From NCBI GenBank assembly GCA_951802425.1, contig OX637796.1, positions 4,154,001 through 4,218,000 of the forward strand: a stretch of DNA of 64,000 nucleotides. The letters are read 5' to 3'. This document shows positions 32,330-41,219 of this stretch, piece after piece (positions within the stretch are counted from its first letter, which is position 1; each line of letters starts with the position of its first letter). Source of the stretch: Clavaria fumosa. Its lineage: Eukaryota; Basidiomycota; Agaricomycetes; Agaricales; Clavariaceae. The notes beneath the pieces are model-generated. The model was not told where the DNA came from. It did no database searches and saw only the letters and a program-made list of their open reading frames with translations. The position numbers and the translations under genes are program-made.

Positions 32330-32375
32330 GGCCCGCCCTCTTTTTCTCTTTTTTCCTCATCAGCCATTTGTTACA
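32330..32375 (+). promoter_or_regulatory. splice-acceptor-like polypyrimidine tract before the extra ORF
   Basis: A run of almost pure pyrimidine (CCGCCCTCTTTTTCTC, TTTTTTCCTCAT) ends in CAG at 32362-32364, 12 bp before the ATG of the extra ORF. The tract has the form of a fungal 3' splice site. It would allow the extra ORF to be made from a spliced subgenomic RNA with a donor in the 5' leader, as env genes are. The donor was not identified. Confidence 0.45.
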
Positions 32376-34487
32376 ATGGATGATCCGATGGGGGAAACCC
32401 CATCTCCTCATGCTACCCGCGCCGCCGTCCCTGGCCTTGCGCCAGGGAACTCGCTGCCAACGAGCATCGTCGGAACGGCTGGGTTGTCCCAGCCGTCATT
32501 GTTGCAAGGGGAGGAAACTCTCCCCTGGGTCCAGGATCGCATGATCCATGCGATCACCCACGGATCCCGGTGCACTCAGTGTATTGGATTCCGTCGTCAC
32601 ATCTTCGAGTCGCTGCTGCACTCGGACGAAGTGTTTCAACAAATGCTTAAGGAAGCGCAGGAAAGGGCTAAGCGTGAGCTCGAGCCGGAGCTCGGAATGA
32701 TACAACGCAAGTTGGATGACTTGTATGAAGAGTATGAGAAGGGCAATGCCCTTTGTGCCGGGCACCGGCAAAAGCTTGAAAAAGCTTACAATAGCCTGGA
32801 TAAGGTCGAGGCCGACCTTAGAAAGGCGAAGGAGAAGGTTCTCTCCTTGACAGAAAAGTTGGCAAGCGCCAACGAGGAGCTCGCCACGGTGCGAACGGCG
32901 GCGAAAGGGAAGGGACCTGACAGGGATCCCTTGGAGCGGGACCCTAAAAGGGCCCGCACTGCTGTCTCATACGCGGACATAGCGCCGCCTATGGGGGACG
33001 TGGACGTCCCCATGAACATTGAGGAGGGGTATCCCCCTCTTCCACCTGCTGGTGTTAGCCAGCAGAACCCCGATGCCTCACTGAGGCATAAACGAACGTT
33101 TGCAGAGACGGTGCTTGCGCCTCCGACAAGGGGTTATCCCTTTAATGCCCCCCGCCTGGACAGGGCTCCGGATGGCTATCCCTGGCCATCGGGGATGTCC
33201 GTCAAGCCCGGGGCGTGGGCTGTCAAGTTGAAGACGGTTGAAGAGGTGATAGCCCTCAACCAGCAGGCGCACCATGGAGCGCCTGACGGCAGTTATGATA
33301 TGACTGCCGTAATGAAGATGCGATGGGCCGTTAAGGAGGCCCAGAAGAATGCGGCAGCGGGAAAGCTGCCTACGCCAGTTGAGGACTGGCTGTTGAGGAA
33401 CTGGAGAGTTCCTGCCGGCATCGAGAAATCGGCAGACCGGGTGGCACGCCATCTGCAGGGGCAGATGTTGCGAGAGAGCAGAGGGATGGGCGACCCATCC
33501 CTGAGGGCAGGACCCTTGGAAGTCGCAGGAGGGGGAGCACCCTCCTATCCGTCATACCAGACATTGCCGCTGACAGCGGCAAGAGTGGTTGCGCCTCCCA
33601 TTAGGGAGTTTGTAGAGACTGGGGAGCCATTGCTCCCCCAAGAGCTGTGGCTCTCCTTTGTAGGGGAGAAGGGAGAAATTCCCCCTATGAACCCGAAAGG
33701 CGACAGAGGCGCAGTGTCAGACCTGTGCTGCTGGGCCGCCGACATAAGGATGGGCAGGGCGGCCGTCCTTGGTATTGATAAGGACGGGGACTCACCCCTG
33801 TCCTTTGCACGTAAGGTGGCTATCTGGCGTACCATAATGGCGTGCACACCGTCCCGGGCCCGAATGCGGTGCCCATTCCTAGCAATGGCTGTAGCCCTCT
33901 TTGTGTCAAAGGGGGCATATGCGCAGGCCATTAAAGGGAGAGTCCTCCCTGCACGACATTCCAGGCACTGGAACACAAAGATAACGCCAACCGTCGCACA
34001 GACGATTGAGGCGTTTGTAGACGCCGGAGTCTCCGTTGGGGAAACAGAGCTCTGGGATGAGTTTGTACTCGCGTGGGCACGCGAGTATGTGCGAAAGGGG
34101 AATGCCCCCTTGGACGATGATATCCAGCTAGCACTGGGTGAATGGGAGAAGCCTCCCATACCTCCCTGGACATATGCACTGCTAGAGTGCATAGGGCGCG
34201 GGGCGCGTCCGTGCCGTCTTCGGTTAAGCGAGAAGGTGGGAGACGAACAGAGGGGCGATGCGCCCCTGGAAGACGGTGGAAGCACGTCCACCGTTAGAAA
34301 CCCCCTAGGGCTACCTATTGGGGGTTTAACAATATCCCAGACAGAGGGTGCGGGGCCTTCTCAAAAACAAAAGAAAGCGGCTAAGTCATCAGCCGCTAAG
34401 GCCGCGAAGGGGCCTGTTGTGTCGTCGCCCGACTGGAGCAACGATGAGGGCGAGCCGCCATGCGACTACGAGCAGGGCTCGGACTAA
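32376..34487 (+). CDS. intact extra ORF (703 aa) between pol and 3' LTR, unknown function
   Basis: An uninterrupted frame in the position of env genes. Residues 1-60 are low in complexity. A CTQC motif with nearby His (66-75) may be a small metal site. Residues about 85-178 form a strong coiled coil (QERAKRELEPELGM, LDKVEADLRKAKEKVLSL). DPKRARTA (189-196) is a possible nuclear signal. Residues about 230-600 look globular, with Trp-rich motifs (DGYPWPSGMSVKPGAWAV, EDWLLRNWRVPAG, ELWLSFVGEKGEIPPM). The C-terminus is basic then acidic (KQKKAAKSS .. DYEQGSD). No signal peptide or membrane segment is seen, so it is not a classical envelope protein. A decayed copy lies at 37579-39388, so it belongs to the element family. 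I do not recognise a known family. It is intact although pol is broken in at least three places. Confidence 0.85.
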   Translation: MDDPMGETPSPHATRAAVPGLAPGNSLPTSIVGTAGLSQPSLLQGEETLPWVQDRMIHAITHGSRCTQCIGFRRHIFESLLHSDEVFQQMLKEAQERAKRELEPELGMIQRKLDDLYEEYEKGNALCAGHRQKLEKAYNSLDKVEADLRKAKEKVLSLTEKLASANEELATVRTAAKGKGPDRDPLERDPKRARTAVSYADIAPPMGDVDVPMNIEEGYPPLPPAGVSQQNPDASLRHKRTFAETVLAPPTRGYPFNAPRLDRAPDGYPWPSGMSVKPGAWAVKLKTVEEVIALNQQAHHGAPDGSYDMTAVMKMRWAVKEAQKNAAAGKLPTPVEDWLLRNWRVPAGIEKSADRVARHLQGQMLRESRGMGDPSLRAGPLEVAGGGAPSYPSYQTLPLTAARVVAPPIREFVETGEPLLPQELWLSFVGEKGEIPPMNPKGDRGAVSDLCCWAADIRMGRAAVLGIDKDGDSPLSFARKVAIWRTIMACTPSRARMRCPFLAMAVALFVSKGAYAQAIKGRVLPARHSRHWNTKITPTVAQTIEAFVDAGVSVGETELWDEFVLAWAREYVRKGNAPLDDDIQLALGEWEKPPIPPWTYALLECIGRGARPCRLRLSEKVGDEQRGDAPLEDGGSTSTVRNPLGLPIGGLTISQTEGAGPSQKQKKAAKSSAAKAAKGPVVSSPDWSNDEGEPPCDYEQGSD

Positions 34488-34784
34488 GCGTCCAAGCCCT
34501 TTAAAAACATATGCCTACCCCGCAGGACGAGACAGCGGCACTTGGGGCACCCCCCACCGGGGCGTGCCGCTCGTGACACGCTGTCCAACTGGGGGCAGGT
34601 CACGCAGACCACCGGGTAGGACCCATCAGCACCAGGCGAAGGCCCCAGGAGGGGATCGCGCCCGGTGACATGGCGGTAACCCTGCCCAAGGGGATGCGCC
34701 CCTTGTAACGCTATTCTACTTCTGCTCGTCGTCCCGCGCCGCCCGCGCATTGCCTCTGGTTGGGGCCTCTCCGGAGGGGGAGGG
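34488..34784. other. element 3' region with polypurine tract and antisense Cys-rich frame
   Basis: The polypurine tract GGAGGGGGAGGG (34773-34784) directly precedes the 3' LTR and primes plus-strand DNA synthesis. The stretch before it is GC-rich with a stem GCGGCAC..GTGCCGC near 34532-34568. On the minus strand a frame (34750-34484) reads VCVTCPQL and GGCPKCRCL, i.e. two CxxC pairs; it is partly kept in the second copy at 39402-39647. Whether it is expressed is unknown. Confidence 0.55.
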
Positions 34785-35011
34785 TGTAAGGCTATAGGCC
34801 TTTTCTATTCTTTTATTACATAATATACATACTATAATAGTCTACTAGCATAGCCGCTTAGGCCATGCTTACATCAGCGGCCCCTAGAGGGCCACTCGCC
34901 TATATATATATCGTGTCGTGACTGTACAGAGAGGGTAGATCCCTCTACATAGAACTACCATACTCAATATACAGTTGAGTCCAGTTCTTTTGAGGGATAG
35001 AAAGTATTACA
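34785..35011 (+). repeat. 3' LTR of the gypsy/chromodomain element
   Basis: 227 bp, same ends as the 5' LTR; four differences (GCCACTC, ATCGTG, CGTGAC, CCAGTT against GCCGCTC, ATCATG, CGCGAC, CCGGTT). Followed by CATAA, the target duplication, and then by the satellite array. Confidence 0.95.
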
Positions 35012-35332
35012 CATAATATGCTACTAGGCTCAACATAGTACATAGGCTCTACTACCATTACTACTATGCACTCATAATATGCTACTAGGCTCAACATAGT
35101 ACATAGGCTCTACTACTGTAACTACAATGCACTCATAATATGCTACTAGGCTCAACATAGTACATAGGCTCTACTACCATGACTACAATGCACTCATAAT
35201 ATGCTACTAGGTTCAACATAGTACATAGGCTCTACTACCATGACTACAATGCACTCATAATATGCTACTAGGCTCAACATAGTACATAGGCTCTACTACC
35301 GTGACTACAATGCACTCATAATATGCTACCCA
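35012..35332. repeat. 61-bp satellite, right part of the array
   Basis: About five copies of the same 61-bp unit as at 25978-26129, differing mainly in the CCATTACTAC/CCATGACTAC part. The array was one block before the gypsy element inserted. Confidence 0.9.
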
Positions 35333-36312
35333 GTCTATTGCATGCTATATAGTAATCCATACCTTCTATGTATTACTATTTTTCTCACTACATATGCTAC
35401 AGCAGTCTATACAGTCTGTGTAGTCTACATAGTCTATGCTGATAGCTACTGCTGGGGGTTCTTTTTCCTGATGGTGGCCACAACCCAGTGGATTGAAGGA
35501 GCAGAGCGAAGCATACACTTCATCAAAGAGCCCAAGGGTCTAGCCTAAGTGATATAGGTAACGCGTTTTTGGCTTGTCTACGTGAGGCGATGGGCGATTG
35601 TTCCCCGAACTAAGTGCATAATCACAAGAGAGAGAGAGAGATCCAGAAGCGTTGTCTTTCCGATGTTATGCTTTTCTCCATGAGCAATTAATTGTCAAAA
35701 AGTCTATCTAAACCCACTATGGTTCATGGCGTCGATCGACGGGGGCCCTCGCTTGTTCGTTCGCCTCAGCCATCCAGGTCAGAATATTTAGTATCGCCAC
35801 GGACTGCGTAGGAAATTCCAGTGTTGGTCATCGATCGTCGTTCAATCGTGCTTGCATGTAATCGGGCACAATGCAGAGCAACCGGGTACTTAACTGGGTT
35901 ACACAGCACAAGAGAATGGCCGGGGTGGCCGATTTGCTGTGCGGAAAGAGGGGGCGAAAAGATGCGCTGAATGTGTCTCTCGCCGGGGGGTTTCATCGCT
36001 TGTGGGGAAAGTGGTTACTCTATTCGCATTCTGGGTGCATCGAGCCCGAAAGTCGGGCCCTGTACGCTTGGGTTGCTCAGGATGACCCTGCAGGGATGAT
36101 CTTCTGCTCCAAGCTCCACTACGTCGTCAACGGGAGCACGAATTGCAATTGGTGGTTGCCACTTCTGCTGTGAAGGAATCTGATTTAGATTTACGAACAT
36201 TCGTCTAGTACTGTAGTACTGTATCCCCCCCCCTTCCGCCCATGCATTGATGTTGGCATATGATGACAGTGGCACACGACAGCGGCACACAACGGCGGTG
36301 GCACACAAGTCG
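35333..36312. other. CpG-rich unique island with a possible short gene
   Basis: Unlike its surroundings this stretch keeps many CpG sites and shows no recognisable transposon. A GAGAGAGAGAGAG run lies near 35630. A plus-strand frame 35871-36173 (100 codons) starts MQSNRVLNWVTQ and ends NCNWWLPLLL; it has no family match that I know and no clear introns, so I do not call it as a gene. The last 60 bp (ACACGACAGCGGCACAC) resemble the 42-43 kb minisatellite. Confidence 0.4.
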
Positions 36313-36318
36313 TCTACC

Positions 36319-37150
36319 TATGAAGGACCAAACTGGACAAAATTCAAATCTTGGGTCATTTATGCTTCCAGACATGCATGCACACATGTGTACATGCATG
36401 GACATGCATGTCCATGTATGTCCAGACATGTCCATACATGTCCATACATGTCCATACATGTCCATACATGTCCATCTGCATACATGTGTGCCCATTCATG
36501 TACATGCATGGGCCATGAATGTGCATATGTGTCCATGTATGGGCACATGTGTCAATATTGGCCCTGTGTGTGCAAATGTATGCCAATATATGTGCAAGCA
36601 TATGCTAATTTGTGCAAGCTTATGCTAAAATATGTGCAAGCCTATGCTAATTTGTGCAAGCTTATGCTAAAATATGTGCAAGCCTATGCCAATTTGTGCA
36701 GAATTATGCTAAAATATGTGCAAGCCTATGCCAATTTGTGCAAGCTTATGCTATTATATGTGCAAGCTTATGTCAATTTGTGCAGAATTATGCTAAAATA
36801 TGTGCAAGCCTATGCCAATTTGTGCAGAATTATGCTAAAATATGTGCAAGCCTATGCCAATTTGTGCAGAATTATGCTATTATATGTGCAAGCTTATGTC
36901 AATTTGTGCAGAATTATACTATTATATGTGCAAGCTTATGCCAATTTGTGCAGAATTATGCTTATATGTGTGCAGGTCTATGTCAATTTGTGCAGACTTG
37001 TTATATCTGGGTCATGGAGGTCAGGCAGATTCAAGTCCAGTTGGGGTTTGCAAGGTTCAGGCTGCTACAGTGAGGGTAGAACCAGTCAGAGTTCTGGAGT
37101 TAGAATAGAATGAGCACTAGCCAGGTGCCTGTTGGAGTCTGAGCCAAGTG
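36319..37150 (+). repeat. left inverted arm, tandem ACATGTCCAT and TGTGCAAGC repeats
   Basis: The outer part has 10-12 bp units built on CATGTCCATA. The inner part (about 36560-37000) has 42-bp units made of two 21-bp halves with TGTGCAAGC and TGTGCAGAATTATGC. The last 150 bp are unique and end GAGTCTGAGCCAAGTG. Because 42 and 21 are multiples of three, long frames rich in Cys, Ala and Tyr stay open; I treat these as artefacts. Confidence 0.85.
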
Positions 37151-37436
37151 TTAGAGGTGATGGCCAGAGAATTTCCCCTGCGCCTATACCCTCCCTCCCA
37201 ATGGGGAGAGGACCCCTGGTAGTGTCTCTGTGGCATGTGTGGCAGAGTCACATGGTTGCCAGGGAGTGTCAACGGTTGCATGCAAAGGGATGCATAGTGG
37301 TGAACTATGTGGGTACCCCGAAACCTTCTGATCCTAAAGTAAGCTTGACTGGTTGATCTGGCTGGCCGCTGCTTGGGGGCTACTGTAGGCTATCTGACAC
37401 ACACCCGGAGTAGTGTGTACCTAATGGGGGGGTAAT
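37151..37436. other. unassigned interior sequence of the foldback-like unit
   Basis: No gene. It ends with a purine tract AATGGGGGGGTAA that looks like a retroelement polypurine tract for the LTR fragment that follows. Confidence 0.35.
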
Positions 37437-37575
37437 GTGAGGATCACAGGCCATCCTCGCATAAACAGATATGCTATATAAGGTCCGCCAGTCATGGTCA
37501 AGGGATTGACCATTGCTGCCCTTTTGGTGCAGCAGGTTGTAGCGCTGTTGGCGGACACGTGACGTAATTCCTAAC
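37437..37575 (+). repeat. truncated LTR of another gypsy family
   Basis: Starts TGTGAGGATCACAGG right after a polypurine-like tract, carries CTATATAAGG (TATA box) about 40 bp in, and breaks off after CCTAACA at the junction with the decayed extra ORF. No second copy is in the window. Confidence 0.5.
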
Positions 37576-37578
37576 AGA

Positions 37579-39388
37579 AAGCACTAAGCATGAACTCAGG
37601 CTGGAGCTTGGGATGATGCAGTGCAAGCTGGACAACTTGCATGAGGAGTATGAGAAGGGCAATGCCCTTTGTGCTGGGCACTGGCAAAAGCTTGAAAAAG
37701 CTTATGATAGTCTGGATAAGGTCAAGGAGGACCTTAGAAGTGCACAGGAGAAGATTCTCTCCTTGACAGAGAAGTTGGCAAGCACCAATGAGGAACTCAC
37801 CACATTGCGAACCATGGCGAAAGGGAAGGGACCTGAAAGGGATCCCTTGGAGCGGGACCCTAAAAGGGCCTGCACTGCCAGCTCATATGCAGACATAGCA
37901 CCGCCTATGGGGGACGTGGACATCCCCATGAGCGTTGAGGAGGGTATCCCCCTCTTCCACCTGCTGGTATTAACCAGCAGAACCCTGATGCCTCATTGAG
38001 GCACAAATGAACATTTGCGGAGATGGTGCTTGCGCCTCCGACAAGGGGTTAGCCCAGACAGGGCTCTGGATGGCTATCCCTGGCCATCAGGGATGTCTGT
38101 CAAACCTGGCATGTGGGTTGTTGAGTTGAAGATGGTTGAGGAGGTGATAGCCCTCAACCAGCAGGCGCATCATGGAGCACCTGATGGCAGTTACAATATG
38201 ACTGCTGTGATGAAGATGTGATGGGCCATTAAGGAGGCCCAGAAGAACGCGGCAGCAGGAAAGCTGCCTATGCCAGTTGAGGACTGGCTGTTGAGGAACT
38301 GGAGAGTTCCTGCTGGTGTCAAGAAATCAGCAGACCAGGTAGCACACCATCTGCAAGGGCAGATGTTGCGAGAGAGCAGAGGGATGGGCGACCCATCCCT
38401 GAGGGCAGGACCCTCAGAAGTCGCAGGAAGGGGAGCACCCTCCTATTTGTCGTACCAGACATTGCCACTGACAATGGCAAGAGTGGTTGCACCTCCCATT
38501 AGGGAGTTTATAGAGACTGGGGAGCCATTGCTCCCCCAAGAGCTGTGGCTCTCCTTTGTAGGGGAGAAGGGGGAAATTCCCCCTATGAATCCAAAAGGCA
38601 ACAGAGGTGCAGTGTCAGACCTGCGCTGCAGGGCTGCCAATATAAGGATGGGCAAGGTGGCTGTCCTTGGCATTGATAAAGATGGGGACTCACCCCTGTC
38701 TTTTGCATGCAAGGTGGCCATCTGGTGCACCATAATGTTGTGCGCACCGTCTTGGGCCCGAATATGGCACCCATTCCTAGCTATGGCTGTAGCCCTCTTT
38801 GTGTCAAAGGGGGCATATGTGCAGGCCATCAAAGGGAGAGTCCTCCCTGTATGACATTCCAGGCTCTGGAACACAAAAATAACACCAGCCGTCATGCAGA
38901 CAATCGAGGCGTTTGTAGACTCCGGAGTCTCCATTGAGGAAACAGAGCTCTGGGACGAATTTGTACTCACGTGGGCACGTGAGTATGTGCGAAAGGGGAA
39001 TGCCCCCTTGGACGACAATATCCAGCTAGCACTGGGTGAATGGGAGAAGCCTCCCATACCTCCCTGGACATATGCACTGCTAGAGTGCATAGGGTGTGGG
39101 GTGCATCTGCGCCATCTTTGGTTGAGTGAGAAGATGGGAGACGAACAGAGGGGTGATGCACCCCTGGAAGACAGTGGAAGCATGTCCACCATTAGAAACC
39201 CCCTAGGGCTACCTATTGGGGGTTTAACAATATCCCAGACAGAGGGTGTGGGGCCCTCTCAAAAACAAAAAAAGAAAGCAGCTAAGTCATCAGCTGCTAA
39301 GGCTGTGAAGAGGCCTGTTGTGTTGTCACCCAACTGGAGTGATGATGAGGGCAAGCCACCATGCGACTACGAGCAGGGCTCAGACTAA
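37579..39388 (+). pseudogene. decayed copy of the extra ORF (703-aa protein)
   Basis: Aligns with 32690-34487 almost end to end, lacking the first 100 codons or so. Differences are mostly CG to TG or CA. Three stops are CGA to TGA changes: the codons after RHK (about 38007), after VMKM (38219-38221), and in the VLPARH region (38852-38854). A one-base loss near 37945 and a short deletion near 38050 add frameshifts. The coiled coil, EDWLLRNWRVPAG and ELWLSFVGEKGEIPP motifs remain readable. It is followed by the same 3' region and an LTR (39687-39901). No pol precedes it, so it is a 5'-truncated element copy. Confidence 0.92.
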
Positions 39389-39686
39389 GTGTCCGAGACC
39401 TTTAAAAAATATGCCTACCCCACAGGACGAGACAGCAGCACTTGGGGCACCCCCCACTGGGGTGTGCCACTTGTGACATGCTGTCCAACTGGGGGCAGGT
39501 CATGCAGACCACCAGGTAGGACCCATCAGCACTAGGCGAAGGCCCCAGGAGGGGATTGCACCCAGTGACATGGCGGTAACCCTGCCCAAGGGGATGCATC
39601 CCTTTTAAATTATTACACAATCCTGCTCGTCGTCCTGCACTGCCCACATGTCATCTCTGGTTGGGGGCCTCTCCAGTGGGGGAGGG
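39389..39686. other. 3' untranslated region of the decayed copy
   Basis: Matches 34488-34784 including the GC-rich stem region, the antisense CxxC frame and the polypurine tract GGGGGAGGG before the LTR. CpG sites are largely lost. Confidence 0.75.
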
Positions 39687-39901
39687 TGTAAGGCTATAGG
39701 CCTTTTCTGTTCTTATATTACATAAGCTATATACCATATTAGTCTCCGCTTGGGCTATGCTTATGTCAGCAGCCTCTGGAGGGCTGCTTGCCTATATAAA
39801 CTGTGTAGCGACTGTACACAGAGGGTAGATCCCTCTATATAGAACTACTACACTCAATATACCATTGAGTCCAGTTCTTTTGAGGGATAGAAGTCATTAC
39901 A
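39687..39901 (+). repeat. third LTR of the gypsy/chromodomain family, diverged
   Basis: 215 bp, starting TGTAAGGCTATAGGCC and ending CATTACA, clearly related to the 227-bp LTRs but with several small deletions and many CG to TG/CA changes. The flanking sequence AGAGAACCTGGG is not a duplication of the left side, as expected for a truncated element. Confidence 0.9.
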
Positions 39902-40256
39902 GAGAACCTGGGTACCCGGTGAACCTGCCTGAGGGGTACAGCTTTCTCAGGGGTACAAAAATTTGTACCCATACCCATACCCTCACTTACCCATGCAGGT
40001 CTGCATACCCATGTCATTCACTATCTGTAGTGCTGCAAGAGTGGGAGGTCTAGAGGTGCTAGTATAGGTGTACTATGGGTGTTGTATGGACTAGAGTGCT
40101 GAGTGACTGAGTGTCTGCATTCTTTTTGCTTGTCTTTTTCACAGGTGTCAATGTGGTCACCTAGAAAGGAAGTCCCATGTTAGGCATTACTGCAACTGAC
40201 CCTAACCATTCCCAGACCACCCCACAATTGTGGAAATCTGACTCTGACTCCAGCCC
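39902..40256. other. unassigned interior sequence with TACCCATACCC words
   Basis: No gene. At 39960-40015 it repeats TACCCATACCC-like words similar to the subterminal parts of the hAT-like MITE at 11.3-11.6 kb, so it may be a fragment of a related element. Confidence 0.35.
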
Positions 40257-41198
40257 CACTTGGCTCAGACTCCAACAGGCACCTGGCTAGTGCTCATTCT
40301 ATTCTAACTCCAGAACTCTGACTGGTTCTACCCTCACTGCAGCAGCCTGAACCTTGCAAACCCCAACTGGACTTGAATCTGCCTGACCTCCATGACCTAG
40401 ATATACATGTAACAAGTCTGCACAAATTGACATAGACCTGCACACATATAAGCATAATTCTGCACAAATTGGCATAAGCTTGCACATACAATAGCATAAT
40501 TCTGCACAAATTGGCATAAGCTTGCACATATAATAGCATAATTCTGCACAAATTGGCATAAGCTTGCACATACAATAGCATAATTCTGCACAAATTGGCA
40601 TAAGCTTGCACATACAATAGCATAATTCTGCACAAATTGGCATAAGCTTGCACATATTTCTACAAATTGGCATAGGCTTGCACATAAGCTTGCACAAATT
40701 GGCACAGGCTTGCACATATTTTAGCATAATTCTGCACAAATTGGCATAGGCTTGCACATATTTTAGCATAAGCTTGCACAAATTAGCATAGGCTTGCACA
40801 TATTTTAGCATAAGCTTGCACAAATTGGCATAAGCTTGCACAAATTGGCATAAGCTTGCACAAATTTTAGCATAATTCTGCACAAATTGGCATGGGCTTG
40901 CACATATTTTAGCATAAGCTTGCACAAATTGGCATAAGCTTGCACATATATTGGCATACATTTGCACACACAGGGCCAATATTGACACATGTGCCCATAC
41001 ATGGACACATATGCACATTCATGGCCCATGCATGTACATGAATGGGCACACATGTATGCAGATGGACATGTATGGACATGTATGGACATGTATGGACATG
41101 TCTGGACATACATGGACATGCATGTACACATGTGTGCATGCATGTCTGGAAGCATAAATGACCCAAGATTTGAATTTTGTCCAGTTTGGTCCTTCATA
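40257..41198 (-). repeat. right inverted arm of the foldback-like unit
   Basis: Reverse complement of the left arm in the same order, starting CACTTGGCTCAGACTCC and ending GGTCCTTCATA. It is about 110 bp longer because it carries more copies of the 42-bp unit. The shared non-repeat ends show that both arms descend from one sequence. Confidence 0.9.
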
Positions 41199-41219
41199 TC
41201 TACCTACTATGTCTCGATG

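Larger units (their letters stand above)
26130..35011 (+). mobile_element. full-length Ty3/gypsy chromodomain retrotransposon with extra ORF
   Basis: The 8882-bp element is bounded by two 227-bp LTRs that start TGTAAGGC and end ATTACA, and by the target duplication CATAA on both sides (26125-26129 and 35012-35016). Order of parts: LTR, gag, zinc knuckle and protease, reverse transcriptase, RNase H, integrase, chromodomain, an extra 703-aa ORF, polypurine tract (GGAGGGGGAGGG), LTR. The LTRs differ at four positions, so the insertion is fairly recent. pol carries at least three disabling changes, so this copy could move only with help. No clear tRNA primer site follows the 5' LTR. Confidence 0.95.
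36319..41198. mobile_element. foldback-like unit, 4.9 kb, with long repeat-built inverted arms
   Basis: Left end TATGAAGGACCAAACTGG and right end CCAGTTTGGTCCTTCATA are perfect inverted repeats, flanked on both sides by the direct repeat TCTACC (36313-36318 and 41199-41204). The arms (36319-37150 and 40257-41198) consist largely of short tandem repeats, as in foldback elements of other eukaryotes. The interior holds an LTR fragment, a decayed copy of the gypsy extra ORF and an LTR, all in plus orientation. No transposase is recognised. The unit may be a non-autonomous transposon that trapped retroelement sequence, or an inverted duplication of a minisatellite. Confidence 0.7.

Noticed and set aside
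35871..36173. 100-codon frame (MQSNRVLNW..) in a CpG-rich island
   Set aside because: No recognisable family, intron or regulatory signal; kept only as a note in the spacer entry.
36247..37113. Cys/Tyr/Ala-rich frame that could be read as a repeat protein
   Set aside because: It follows the 21/42-bp tandem units, is mirrored in the right arm, and has no start context or conserved ends.
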